A stretch of 64,000 nt of DNA from Bradyrhizobium lablabi (lineage in GTDB: Bacteria > Pseudomonadota > Alphaproteobacteria > Rhizobiales > Xanthobacteraceae): contig NZ_JAFCJK010000003.1 of NCBI RefSeq assembly GCF_018131005.1, positions 124,001-188,000 on the forward strand, in the 5' to 3' direction. This document shows, piece after piece, positions 56,587-64,000 of this stretch; the first letter of the stretch is position 1; each line of letters starts with the position of its first letter. Under the pieces are notes generated by a model that saw only the letters and a list, made by a program, of their open reading frames with translations, searched no databases and was not told where the DNA came from. Both the position numbers and the translations under genes were made by a program.

Positions 56587-58638
56587 ATGACTGACCGCGT
56601 GATCGTGTATCCAGGCCAGCTGCCGCAAGACACCGACATCCTCGACAGCAACTTGTTTGCGATGATCGGACAGGCGTATCTCAACGCCGCGGTCATCGGC
56701 TCCGCCACGGCGGTGTCCGGTCTCGCATGCACGCCGACCGCGCCCGCGTCTCTGGTGGTCAATGTCGGCGTAGGTTCGATCTATCAGATCGATCAGATCG
56801 ACGCCTCCGCCTATGGCACGCTCGGGATCAACAGCAACAACATCGTCAAGCAGGGCATCCTGCAGGCGGCGCAGTCGCTGACGATCACGCCGCCCGGCAC
56901 GACCGGCTTCTCGCAGGTCTTCCTGGTGCAGGCCGATCTGCAATCAATCGACACCGGCGCTACGGTGCTGAGCTACTATAACTCGGCGAACCCTGCGCAG
57001 CCGTTCTCTGGTCCCGCCAACTCGGGATCCTCGCAGTTCACGATCAGGTCGTGCAAATGCGTTGTGGCGCTCAAGGCCGGCGTGCCGGCGACCACCGGCA
57101 CGCAGGTGACGCCCGCCGCTGATGCCGGCTTCGTCGGCCTCTATGCCATCACGGTGGCGAACGGCGCGACGCAGGTCATCGCGAACAACATCGCGCAGCT
57201 GCCGAGCGCGCCGTTCTTCCCGACGCTGCCGCAGGTGCCGTTCCAGGTCCAAGGCGGCAACTACATCTATGCCGGCCAGGACACCGGCACCGCGAACGCC
57301 TATGTCGTCACCTTCGTTGCCGGCCAGCCGATTCCGCTGGCGCTGACGGCTGGCCTCACCGTGAAGTTCAAGGCGCTGAACGCCAACACCGGCGCCTCGA
57401 CCGTCAACGTCAATGGCCTCGGCAACGTCTCGATCCGGCGTGGCAACGGCATCGCGCTTTCGGCCAACGATATCGTATCCGGCGGCGTGGTCGAACTGAC
57501 CTATGACGGCACCAATTTCCAGATGGCGAACTATCTGGGCACCGGCACCAACACGAACAGCAATACCGTCGTCGGCATCCCCTACGTCGCTGACACCGGC
57601 ACGGTCAATGCGCTGATCGGCACCTATTCGCCGGCGATCACGGCCGGCCAGCAGGTTGCAGGCCTCACGCTCGAGATCAAGCTCGCCAATACCATCACCG
57701 GTGCCGCCACGATCAACGTCTCTGGCCTTGGCACCAAGGCGATCAAGACCGGCGATCTTCAGAACCCGCCGAACGGCCTGTTCGTGGCCGGCGAGGTGTT
57801 GCTGATCGTCTATGATGGCACCCAATATCAGGTCGCCAACTCCACCAGCCTGATCTATCGCAAGCCATCCGCCAACACGACGATCTTCGTCAATGGCTCG
57901 ACCGGCAGCGATACGCTCTACGACGGCACCTCAGCGACCGTCGGCAGCGGCACCTCTGGACCGTTCGCGACGATCGGCAAGGCGGTAGCGGCCGCCTTTG
58001 GCTACGCGCCGAGCCAGTTCACGATCACGATCTCGGTTGCGGCAGGCACCTACAACGAGTCGGTTCAGACACCGTCGACGGCTGGTCCCGCGCTGGTCAT
58101 CGATGGCGGCAGTGCTGCGACCACGACCGTAAATGGCGGCTCGATCGGGACCTGCTTTGCGGTCTTCGGGCCGAACACACTGACGGTCAAGAATTTCACC
58201 GTCCAGACGAGCAACCCTGCCTTCAACGGCTTCAGCGCATCGACCGGCGCGACCATGGTGACGATGAACACCGCGAGCAACGGCATCGGCCTCGCCGTGT
58301 TCGGCTGCAACTCAGGCGCCAGCCTGCAGCCGGGAACGCATACGTTCAACGGCTCATCGCAAGACCTATTCCTCGCGAACACCGGCGGCAGCATCAACCC
58401 TGCGGGCGGCACCGTCTACACGGTCTCGACGGCCATCTCGGTCAGCGCAGCAGCTGCGCAGGCCGTGGTGGGCGGCATCATCAACATGCCGATCACGATC
58501 CCCGTCACCTTCGTCAATCCGGCCTTCGTCAGTGGCAAGAAGTTCGACGCCACCGTCAACGGCGCGATCTTGGGCGCATCGCAGTTCCCCGGCACGATCG
58601 CCGGGACGCAGTCCACCGGCGGCCAGGCCGTCTTGTAA
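56587..58638 (+). CDS. large tail fibre with beta-helix C-terminal part
   Basis: 683 aa (MTDRVIVYPGQLPQDTDILDSNLFAMIGQAYLNAAVIG). The N-terminal part has the tail fibre adaptor pattern; repeated AANTGASTVNVNGLG-type units (about 265-400) follow. Residues about 435-620 (TTIFVNGSTGSDTLYDGTSATVGSGTSGPFATIGKAVAAAFG) open a pectate-lyase-like helix. It is likely the main receptor-binding fibre or depolymerase. Confidence 0.75.
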   Translation: MTDRVIVYPGQLPQDTDILDSNLFAMIGQAYLNAAVIGSATAVSGLACTPTAPASLVVNVGVGSIYQIDQIDASAYGTLGINSNNIVKQGILQAAQSLTITPPGTTGFSQVFLVQADLQSIDTGATVLSYYNSANPAQPFSGPANSGSSQFTIRSCKCVVALKAGVPATTGTQVTPAADAGFVGLYAITVANGATQVIANNIAQLPSAPFFPTLPQVPFQVQGGNYIYAGQDTGTANAYVVTFVAGQPIPLALTAGLTVKFKALNANTGASTVNVNGLGNVSIRRGNGIALSANDIVSGGVVELTYDGTNFQMANYLGTGTNTNSNTVVGIPYVADTGTVNALIGTYSPAITAGQQVAGLTLEIKLANTITGAATINVSGLGTKAIKTGDLQNPPNGLFVAGEVLLIVYDGTQYQVANSTSLIYRKPSANTTIFVNGSTGSDTLYDGTSATVGSGTSGPFATIGKAVAAAFGYAPSQFTITISVAAGTYNESVQTPSTAGPALVIDGGSAATTTVNGGSIGTCFAVFGPNTLTVKNFTVQTSNPAFNGFSASTGATMVTMNTASNGIGLAVFGCNSGASLQPGTHTFNGSSQDLFLANTGGSINPAGGTVYTVSTAISVSAAAAQAVVGGIINMPITIPVTFVNPAFVSGKKFDATVNGAILGASQFPGTIAGTQSTGGQAVL

Positions 58639-58665
58639 AGCTTACCCCTCGTAAATGGAATTGGA

Positions 58666-59652
58666 ATGCCCATGATCGACCTGTCAGCACCACCCTATTG
58701 CGTCAGAGGAGACTGGTTTGGAAATGATGCCTGCGCCACCGACTGGTGGACAGCTATCCAGGATGCAGCGAACTGTGCCGGCGAGAATCCGGGCGGCATC
58801 TCGCCCGACTACGGCGGCTGCGAGGGCGACACGCTGATCCTGCCGAAGGGTTCGATCATGATCGGCCATCCACTGGTCCTGCCGCCCGGCGTATCGCTGC
58901 AGGGAAGCGGCAACTTCGCCACCACGCTGGTGGTCAAGGAGAGCTTCGATCCGAGCCGGCACTTCATCGATCTCGGCGATGGCACGCGGCACTACGCGGC
59001 GTTCGGCAACCAGATCAAAAACATGATCCTGTGGAATAACCCGAATGTCGACGCCGCCCAGGGCGCCGCGATGGTCTACACCAACAACACCCAGGACACC
59101 GACCCGATCCTCGATAACGTGAGGGTGATGGGCTACAAGCGGCGTTGCATCTGGGCCGAGATCGGCTTCGGCGGCGCCTCGATCGCGAAGTTCAGGCAGG
59201 TCACGACCGCCTGCACCAAACCCAATCTGCCCGGCGTGCTGCTCGACTATGGCGAGGGCACGCTGATCCACTTCGATGGCTTCGAACCCTGCGCCGGCCG
59301 GCAGTCGAACGATCCAGCAAGCCCGCTCTACAACCTGCCGATCCCCGGCACGATCGGCATGGTCATGAAGGGAGGCATCCTGCGCATGGAGCGGATGCAT
59401 CCGGAGATCGTCGACACCTGCCTCCTGGTCAACCACAAGACCGCGCGCTGCTTCACCGATGTCGACTGGTCGACGATCGGCGGCGGCGTCAACGCCGGCA
59501 TCGTGTTCATGGGCAACCCGCTGCAGAAGGGAAGGCTGCGCGTCGCCAACACCCAGTGCAACGCCAGTAACCCGAGCTGCCCGACCGTGCTGAACGGGCA
59601 ATCCGGCGCCGTGTCGATCTTCGGCGACATCGTCGATCCGATCAGGCTGTGA
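58666..59652 (+). CDS. beta-helix tailspike-like protein
   Basis: 328 aa. WWTAIQDAANCAGENPGGISPDYGGCEGDTLILPKGSIMIGHPLVLPPGVSLQGSGNFATTLVV is the opening of a pectate lyase superfamily helix, followed by strands (IKNMILWNNP, ILDNVRVMGYKRRCIWAEIGFGG). Many Cys residues are notable. Probably a capsule- or LPS-active spike. Confidence 0.7.
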   Translation: MPMIDLSAPPYCVRGDWFGNDACATDWWTAIQDAANCAGENPGGISPDYGGCEGDTLILPKGSIMIGHPLVLPPGVSLQGSGNFATTLVVKESFDPSRHFIDLGDGTRHYAAFGNQIKNMILWNNPNVDAAQGAAMVYTNNTQDTDPILDNVRVMGYKRRCIWAEIGFGGASIAKFRQVTTACTKPNLPGVLLDYGEGTLIHFDGFEPCAGRQSNDPASPLYNLPIPGTIGMVMKGGILRMERMHPEIVDTCLLVNHKTARCFTDVDWSTIGGGVNAGIVFMGNPLQKGRLRVANTQCNASNPSCPTVLNGQSGAVSIFGDIVDPIRL

Positions 59653-59654
59653 CG

Positions 59655-60140
59655 ATGGCCGCCGACGTCTCAGCGCTGCAGGCGGCCTGGTCGCAGTATC
59701 CGGCCGGCATGACGACGATCGACAAGCTGACCGCGATCAACAGCCTGAAGGCGATCGGGCCTGCCGTGGATGTGCAGCGCTCCGAGATCCAGAAAGTCAT
59801 GAGCGCCCACGGCGTGCTCGATAAGATGCAGGCCTACGTCGCCAATCCCGCCGCAGCGACGCAGCCCTGCCTCACCGCGACCAACTACATTCTAGCCGTC
59901 GTTCTCTATGAGGCGGAGACTCTCGGCGAGCTGATGCTGGTGACCTCGGACCCGGCCAACCTCAACCTCGTCCAGCAGATCGCGCCGGACCTGCTCGCCG
60001 ATCCTGCCAACGGCATGACGGCAGACATCCTCGCTCAGATGATGGCGCTGATCACTCCGGGCGTCCCGTGGTGGCAGGCGCACGGCTTTGCCGGGCCGAT
60101 CACCGTCAAAGACCTGATCGCCGCCGGCAATCTCTTCTGA
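59655..60140 (+). CDS. small tail-associated protein
   Basis: 161 aa (MAADVSALQAAWSQYPAGMTTIDKLTAINSLKAIGPAVDVQ). Helical; Ala-rich. A GTG at 59649 that overlaps the previous stop is an alternative start. It follows tailspike genes and may be a fibre assembly factor. Unknown function. Confidence 0.6.
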   Translation: MAADVSALQAAWSQYPAGMTTIDKLTAINSLKAIGPAVDVQRSEIQKVMSAHGVLDKMQAYVANPAAATQPCLTATNYILAVVLYEAETLGELMLVTSDPANLNLVQQIAPDLLADPANGMTADILAQMMALITPGVPWWQAHGFAGPITVKDLIAAGNLF

Positions 60141-60167
60141 CCCTCACTCGACACGCTTCCCTGCACG

Positions 60168-60188
60168 CCGCCTCCGGGCGGCTTTTTC
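60168..60188 (+). terminator. Rho-independent terminator
   Basis: Stem GCCGCC (60168-60173)/GGCGGC (60178-60183), loop TCCG, five T. It separates the fibre genes from the lysis genes. Confidence 0.85.
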
Positions 60189-60204
60189 ATGAGGACGTTA
60201 CGCG

Positions 60205-61329
60205 ATGAGTATCCCGGCGGAGTTCATGACGGCGCTTCCGTGGTTGGTGCTGATATTGGTTTTTCTCGGCATGGCCTGCCTGCAATGGCGGGTGATCAAT
60301 GCACTGGATCAGGCGCTGTCGCGGCTGTCGCTGCCGACGGCGCCGCCTCCGCCGCCGGTGATCGTGCAAGGTCCGCCGCCGGTCACTCCCTCGCCGCCGC
60401 CTGCTCCGCCGGCACCGAAGTCGACCGGCCCTTTTGATGCAGCGCCGCCCTGGTTTCAAAAGGCGCTGCACGAGATCGGCTTTCACGAGACCGGCAACAA
60501 CCAGGGCATTGACCGTTACATCGCGCTTGGCCATTGCGGCGCGCTCGGGGATCCGTGGTGCGCGATCTTCGCGAACGCGATGCTGGAATCATCCGGCATC
60601 GCCGGCACGCGATCGGCATCGTCGCAGTCGTTCCGCTCCAACCCCAACTTCGTGCAGCTGCAGGGCCCGGCGCTCGGCGCCATCGTCGTGTTCTGGCGCG
60701 GCACGCAGGACTCGGGTCTCGGTCATGTCGGCTTCTACCGCGGCGAGAATGCCAACAGCGTGTGGACGCTTGGCGGCAACGAAAACGACATGGTGCAGAT
60801 CGAGGCGCTGGCGAAGTCGTCATCGACCTTTGGCCTGATCGGCTACTGGTGGCCGAAGTCGGTACCGCTGCCGACGACCGGCGCGGTGATGATGCCGACT
60901 GGATCGCCGACCAGCGTCACGGTTGCGCCATCCGCCTCCGCAGCACCGGCGCGGCAAGGCGTGCAGACCGACATCGTCGCGACCTATTTCGGCGGCCAGC
61001 AATCGGCCTACGGCGGCGCGATCGACGACAGCGCGCTCGGCGTCGCGCTGCCCTTCCACTTCCAGGGCGATCGGCCGCGCGTGCGCGTCACCGGCAAGCG
61101 CTCGGGTCTGTCCGTCGATTGCGACATCGTCGACGTCGGGCCGTGGAACACCAACGATCCCTATTGGCAGACCGGCGCGCGGCCGCAGGCCGAGACCGGC
61201 ACCGACACGCGCGGCCGCCACACCAATCTCGCCGGCATCGATCTCACGCTCGCTGCCTCGCAGGCCATCCAGATCGACGGCAAAGGGCTCGTCGATTGGG
61301 AGTTCGTTCAAAGCCCTAAAGTCACATGA
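60205..61329 (+). CDS. endolysin: SAR/TM anchor + CHAP-like + RlpA-like domain
   Basis: 374 aa. Residues 8-30 are a hydrophobic signal-anchor (ALPWLVLILVFLGMACLQW), then a Pro-rich linker (PPPPPVIVQGPPP). Residues about 90-215 form a TIGR02594/NlpC-P60-CHAP type cysteine hydrolase with C119 in GDPWCAIF and H174 in GHVGFY. Residues about 252-345 resemble an RlpA double-psi barrel (ATYFGGQQSAYGG, VTGKRSGLSVDCDIVDVGPW, GIDLTLAASQAI). Two peptidoglycan-active domains behind a membrane anchor are unusual. Confidence 0.8.
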   Translation: MSIPAEFMTALPWLVLILVFLGMACLQWRVINALDQALSRLSLPTAPPPPPVIVQGPPPVTPSPPPAPPAPKSTGPFDAAPPWFQKALHEIGFHETGNNQGIDRYIALGHCGALGDPWCAIFANAMLESSGIAGTRSASSQSFRSNPNFVQLQGPALGAIVVFWRGTQDSGLGHVGFYRGENANSVWTLGGNENDMVQIEALAKSSSTFGLIGYWWPKSVPLPTTGAVMMPTGSPTSVTVAPSASAAPARQGVQTDIVATYFGGQQSAYGGAIDDSALGVALPFHFQGDRPRVRVTGKRSGLSVDCDIVDVGPWNTNDPYWQTGARPQAETGTDTRGRHTNLAGIDLTLAASQAIQIDGKGLVDWEFVQSPKVT

Positions 61330-61342
61330 GGAGTAACGTTCG

Positions 61343-61672
61343 ATGGTAGACGTGAAGACCGTTGCGGTCCAAGTCGCGCAAGTCGACGAGGCCGTCATGA
61401 AAGCCCTGCCGTTCATCTCGGGAATGATCGGCTTCATTCCAGGCGGCGCGGTCGCGGTGCCGTTCATGCCGCTGATCGCAGGGTTGCTGCAGGTGGTCGA
61501 CAATGCGGCCAAGCATGTCGCCGAGGGCGACAATGGCGCAGCGATCAACGACGTCCTGTCTGAGATCATGGCCCACCTGACCCCGGGCATGCCGAACTCG
61601 AAGACACTGTCGCCGCCGCCGGTGATCATATCACCATCGAGCGCCGATCCGTCGGCACAGGGCTCCGGCTAG
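61343..61672 (+). CDS. hypothetical protein of the lysis cassette
   Basis: 109 aa. Central hydrophobic helix (ALPFISGMIGFIPGGAVAVPFMPLIAGLLQVV) and a Ser/Pro tail. Strong GGAG ribosome site. It could be a holin-like or chaperone-like protein; not assigned. Confidence 0.6.
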   Translation: MVDVKTVAVQVAQVDEAVMKALPFISGMIGFIPGGAVAVPFMPLIAGLLQVVDNAAKHVAEGDNGAAINDVLSEIMAHLTPGMPNSKTLSPPPVIISPSSADPSAQGSG

Positions 61673-61683
61673 GGCCGAAGGCA

Positions 61684-61959
61684 ATGGTAATGACCCCGGA
61701 ATGGGTCCTGGCGATCTGCGCCGGGGTTACGCTCGCGATTCTGTGGACCGGCACCGTCATCGGCGCCGTGCTCTGGATCACGAACAGGCTCAACGAAATG
61801 AAGGCGGAGATCCTCGCCGACTTCAAAGCGAAGCATCAGGCCAACGAGCTGACGGTCAAGGCGCTCGAGTCGCTCGTCATCCGCCACGACGTCATCCTCA
61901 ATCCAGAGTTCAACGGCGGCGGCGGACCGTCGGCGTATAGAAAGCATCACCCAAAATGA
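61684..61959 (+). CDS. putative holin or spanin-like membrane protein
   Basis: 91 aa. One helix at the N-terminus (WVLAICAGVTLAILWTGTVIGAVLWI), then a charged coiled coil (MKAEILADFKAKHQANELTVKALESL). One-helix, coiled-coil architecture is that of Rz/i-spanin or type III holin. It follows the endolysin by one gene. Confidence 0.6.
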   Translation: MVMTPEWVLAICAGVTLAILWTGTVIGAVLWITNRLNEMKAEILADFKAKHQANELTVKALESLVIRHDVILNPEFNGGGGPSAYRKHHPK

Positions 61960-62318
61960 GAAACACAGGCGTGCCCCTCATCACAGGGGCGCTCGTCGCG
62001 CTGCTGCTTGCAGCGCAGGCGGGCTTTGCGTTCGCTCACGATCACAATCATCCCGAGCTTAACGAGTGGTATCGATCGCTGCAGTCCCGCAAGGGACCGT
62101 GCTGCGGCGGCCCTGACGAGGACGCCACATCGCTGAACGATCTGCAGTGGCGCACCAAGGGCAAGACCTTCGAGGTGTTCGTCGAAGGCGGATGGGTCGA
62201 CGTGCCGGAAGAGGCGATCGTCAACGTGCCGAACGTCACCGGCACCGCGAAAGTCTGGCTCTATCACTTCAACGGTATGCCGGTGGTCCGGTGCTTCATG
62301 CCGGGGATGATGGGGTGA
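61956..62318 (+). CDS. secreted protein of unknown function
   Basis: 120 aa with a Sec signal peptide (VPLITGALVALLLAAQAGFAFAHDHN, AxA-like cleavage near residue 27). The mature part (HPELNEWYRSLQSRKGPCCGGPDEDATSL...GKTFEVFVEGGWVDVPEEAI) has a CC pair and a later Cys, which may form a disulfide. Homologues appear in Bradyrhizobium and its phages from memory. Overlaps both neighbours. Confidence 0.7.
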   Translation: MRNTGVPLITGALVALLLAAQAGFAFAHDHNHPELNEWYRSLQSRKGPCCGGPDEDATSLNDLQWRTKGKTFEVFVEGGWVDVPEEAIVNVPNVTGTAKVWLYHFNGMPVVRCFMPGMMG

Positions 62319-62764
62319 TGAGCACGATCGACGACTACCTGATCTTGCAGGTGGACGGCCTGATCTTCTCCCGCACCATCCGCGATTTAAACGCGCTCGA
62401 CGACTACTTCCCGAAGCTCGAGCCGCGCCACTTCCTGCACGGCTATTGGTGGCTCGCGTCGTTTCGTGGTGCGCCGGTCGCGTTCGCCGGCCTCGTGCCA
62501 ATGACGCCGTTCGAGGGCGTCGGCTACCTGAAGCGCTGCTATGTGAAGGCCGATCATCACGGCCACGGCTTGCAGCTGCGCATGCTGGCCGCGCGCGAGG
62601 TCAAGGCGCGGCTGCTCGGCTGGACGCAGCTCGTCGCCGAGTGCCGGGCCGACAACGCTCACTGCATCAACAATTTCCGTAAGGCCGGATTTGAGCGGTG
62701 CGACCCCGAGCAGCGATGGGGCCAGCCCGGTTCGGCCTACTGGACGAAATCGCTGCGCTCCTGA
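62318..62764 (+). CDS. GNAT-family acetyltransferase
   Basis: 148 aa. LASFRGAPVAFAGLVPMTPFEGVGYLKRCYVKADHHGHGLQLRMLAAREVKARLLGWTQLVAECRADNAHCINNFRKAGFER covers motifs C-D-A-B of GNAT enzymes, with the Q/RxxGxG/A pyrophosphate loop as HHGHGLQ. Transfers acetyl from acetyl-CoA to an unknown target, possibly a host factor (inference). Confidence 0.82.
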   Translation: MSTIDDYLILQVDGLIFSRTIRDLNALDDYFPKLEPRHFLHGYWWLASFRGAPVAFAGLVPMTPFEGVGYLKRCYVKADHHGHGLQLRMLAAREVKARLLGWTQLVAECRADNAHCINNFRKAGFERCDPEQRWGQPGSAYWTKSLRS

Positions 62765-62780
62765 AAAGGGAAATCCGAAA

Positions 62781-63230
62781 ATGGCTACTGGGTGCCTGAT
62801 GGCGGCTGCCATCTGCGCGGCGCTTGCGCCTGGCGCGCTCAACGATATCGACAAGACGCCGGGCGATGTCCGGACCATGAGCCGGCAGACGATCTGCACG
62901 ACGAAGACCACGACCGTGCGCAACGTCACCGCCTCGACGAAGAAAAAGGTCTTCGCGCTCTACGGTCTCACCAACAAGACCGGATGGTGCAAGAAAGCCG
63001 GTTGCGAGGTCGATCATCTGATCTCGCTCGAGCTCGGTGGCAGCAACGACGCCAAGAACCTGTGGCCACAGCCATACGCCGGCGAGTGGAACGCGCATCA
63101 GAAGGACAAGCTTGAGAACAGGCTGCACCGGTTGATCTGCGATGGCACGCTGACGCCGAAAGAGGCGCAGCAGGCGATCGCGAGCGACTGGATCACGGCC
63201 TATAAGAAATTCGTCGCCCCACCAGACTGA
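62781..63230 (+). CDS. secreted HNH-like nuclease
   Basis: 149 aa. A hydrophobic start (TGCLMAAAICAALAPGALN) resembles a short signal peptide. GCEVDHLISLELGGSNDAKNLWPQP (about residues 74-98) contains the HNH pattern (DH...N...N-L-W-P-Q) common in phage lysis-end proteins. It may degrade released host DNA. The terminator downstream ends the late transcript. Confidence 0.75.
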   Translation: MATGCLMAAAICAALAPGALNDIDKTPGDVRTMSRQTICTTKTTTVRNVTASTKKKVFALYGLTNKTGWCKKAGCEVDHLISLELGGSNDAKNLWPQPYAGEWNAHQKDKLENRLHRLICDGTLTPKEAQQAIASDWITAYKKFVAPPD

Positions 63231-63256
63231 GACCATCGGCGGACCTGCGCTGACTT

Positions 63257-63295
63257 GGCCCCGCTTGCCCTTACCGGGCGGCGGGGCCTTTTTTT
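63257..63295 (+). terminator. Rho-independent terminator of the late region
   Basis: A branched GC-rich stem: GGCCCCGC (63257-63264)/GCGGGGCC (63281-63288), with an inner GCCC/GGGC pair, followed by seven T (63289-63295). It lies between convergent genes. Confidence 0.9.
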
Positions 63296-63300
63296 GCGTT

Positions 63301-63879
63301 TTAGGCGGCCGCTTGCCAGCTTGCGCCTTTGCGCAAGTTGTCGATCGCCTTCAAGGGTTGAAGATTTGAAAGGGCCCAGCACTCCTTGATCTGCGCCGGG
63401 AGATCAAACGATGACACTGGTCGCCTATGGTCGATGTGCCATTCTGTGCCGTAGTTATCCCACGTCATCCAAGGTTCGAACTGCGCCTCGAGATGGGGCA
63501 CCAGCAACGCCGGATCATAGCCGATCTGTTCCTGCCAGCCCTTCGGTCGTTTGCCGTTCAAGACCTTGGCAAGCCTCTTCCCGATACGCCGCGCGATGAT
63601 GAAGGCAGGATTTTCTTTTCGATATGCGCGCTCTCGGAGGCGCGTCTGTTCAATGATCAGCGCTCTGTTTTCCCGATACCTGGCTTTTGCTCTATCGATG
63701 TGGGCTTCTCGATTTGACGTGTAGTAACGACGCTCCTTGTCGCGATCTCGCAATGAAGACCGGACGGCGTTCCTTGCAGTCCGGCGGCAAGGCTTGCAGA
63801 TACGCCGCTGATGTTCAAAACAGTCAGCCGGCAGACATTGGGCGCAGGTCCGGCAGGTTTTGATTTTCGGGCGAATCAT
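63301..63879 (-). CDS. HNH endonuclease
   Basis: 192 aa. An N-terminal zinc-type stretch (CRTCAQCLPADCFE...RICKPCRR) precedes a basic helical linker. The HNH motif is WHIDHRRPVSSFDL with ECWALSNLQPLKAIDNLRKG, i.e. H-[ILV]-D-H...N-L-Q-P-L...N. It may be a homing endonuclease or a packaging helper; free-standing and on the opposite strand to the late genes. The 121 bp beyond it to the window edge show no gene. Confidence 0.85.
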   Translation of the reverse strand: MIRPKIKTCRTCAQCLPADCFEHQRRICKPCRRTARNAVRSSLRDRDKERRYYTSNREAHIDRAKARYRENRALIIEQTRLRERAYRKENPAFIIARRIGKRLAKVLNGKRPKGWQEQIGYDPALLVPHLEAQFEPWMTWDNYGTEWHIDHRRPVSSFDLPAQIKECWALSNLQPLKAIDNLRKGASWQAAA

Positions 63880-64000
63880 CGTGGCAATATTACCCGAATT
63901 TTGGGGAAACCGCGTAGGAAGCCCGTGGGTGCGTTATTTCCATGTCCCCCGTTGTGGAGTAGCGGGGCGATCCCGGGAACGTATGGGAGCGCCGGAATCC

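Noticed and set aside
1..64000. tRNA, rRNA or insertion sequences
   Set aside because: No cloverleaf with a T-loop GTTCRA and acceptor pairing, no rRNA-like stretch, and no transposase or terminal inverted repeats were found by eye; a tRNA finder would be decisive.

Overview
The window reads as most of the genome of a temperate, contractile-tailed phage (a myovirus or its prophage) of a GC-rich alphaproteobacterium, probably a member of the Hyphomicrobiales/Rhizobiales. The host guess rests on the high GC content, a GcrA-type regulator (a family largely confined to alphaproteobacteria) and the general look of the small accessory proteins. It is an inference. I found no integrase, ParA, tRNA, rRNA, insertion sequence or CRISPR array.

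Layout. (1) 1-4.6 kb, minus strand: an early-left recombination operon with a YqaJ-type exonuclease, a RecT annealase and small proteins, driven from a promoter near 4.55 kb that carries two operator sites. (2) 4.6-6.3 kb: the immunity region, with a CI-like repressor and a downstream membrane protein on the minus strand and a small Cro-like protein on the plus strand. (3) 6.4-11.2 kb, plus strand: early-right genes encoding a GcrA-like regulator, a RuvC-like resolvase and a TOPRIM/RepA-type primase-helicase, followed by a cluster of GTGACA repeats. (4) 11.2-17.9 kb, minus strand: a tightly packed run of small accessory genes headed by a DUF932-type protein, with its own operator-bearing promoter. 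(5) 18.0-19.1 kb: a GIY-YIG-like (MUG113) gene and an AT-rich non-coding stretch with a second GTGACA cluster. (6) 19.1-24.2 kb, plus strand: very small membrane proteins, a ParB-like protein, a GH16 glycoside hydrolase, a cold-shock protein and a methyltransferase. (7) 24.2-26.8 kb, minus strand: small zinc-ribbon proteins and a radical SAM protein.

(8) 26.9-63.2 kb, plus strand: the late region. It runs through terminase, DUF4055-type portal, scaffold, P22-like coat and head completion. An 8-kb block of fibre, glycosidase and beta-helix genes follows, then tail sheath, tube, a lytic transglycosylase, tail chaperones, tape measure, a P2-like baseplate set (X, D, V, W, J, I), tail fibres, endolysin, membrane and secreted proteins, a GNAT acetyltransferase and an HNH protein. 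(9) 63.3-63.9 kb: an HNH endonuclease on the minus strand.

The strongest non-routine signals are these. A textbook -1 frameshift cassette (A AAA AAC, 6-nt spacer, perfect 8-bp stem) joins the two tail-chaperone frames at 46.8 kb. Six copies of a palindrome, ACAG-N5-CTGT, sit at three control regions and tie the early-left operon, the immunity region and the 17.7 kb accessory operon into one regulon. Two GTGACA/TGTCAC clusters at 10.5 and 18.7 kb may mark replication or partition sites. An inverted gene inside the tail operon encodes a MUG113/GIY-YIG-like domain fused to membrane helices. The CI-like repressor appears to lack the Ser/Lys self-cleavage residues.
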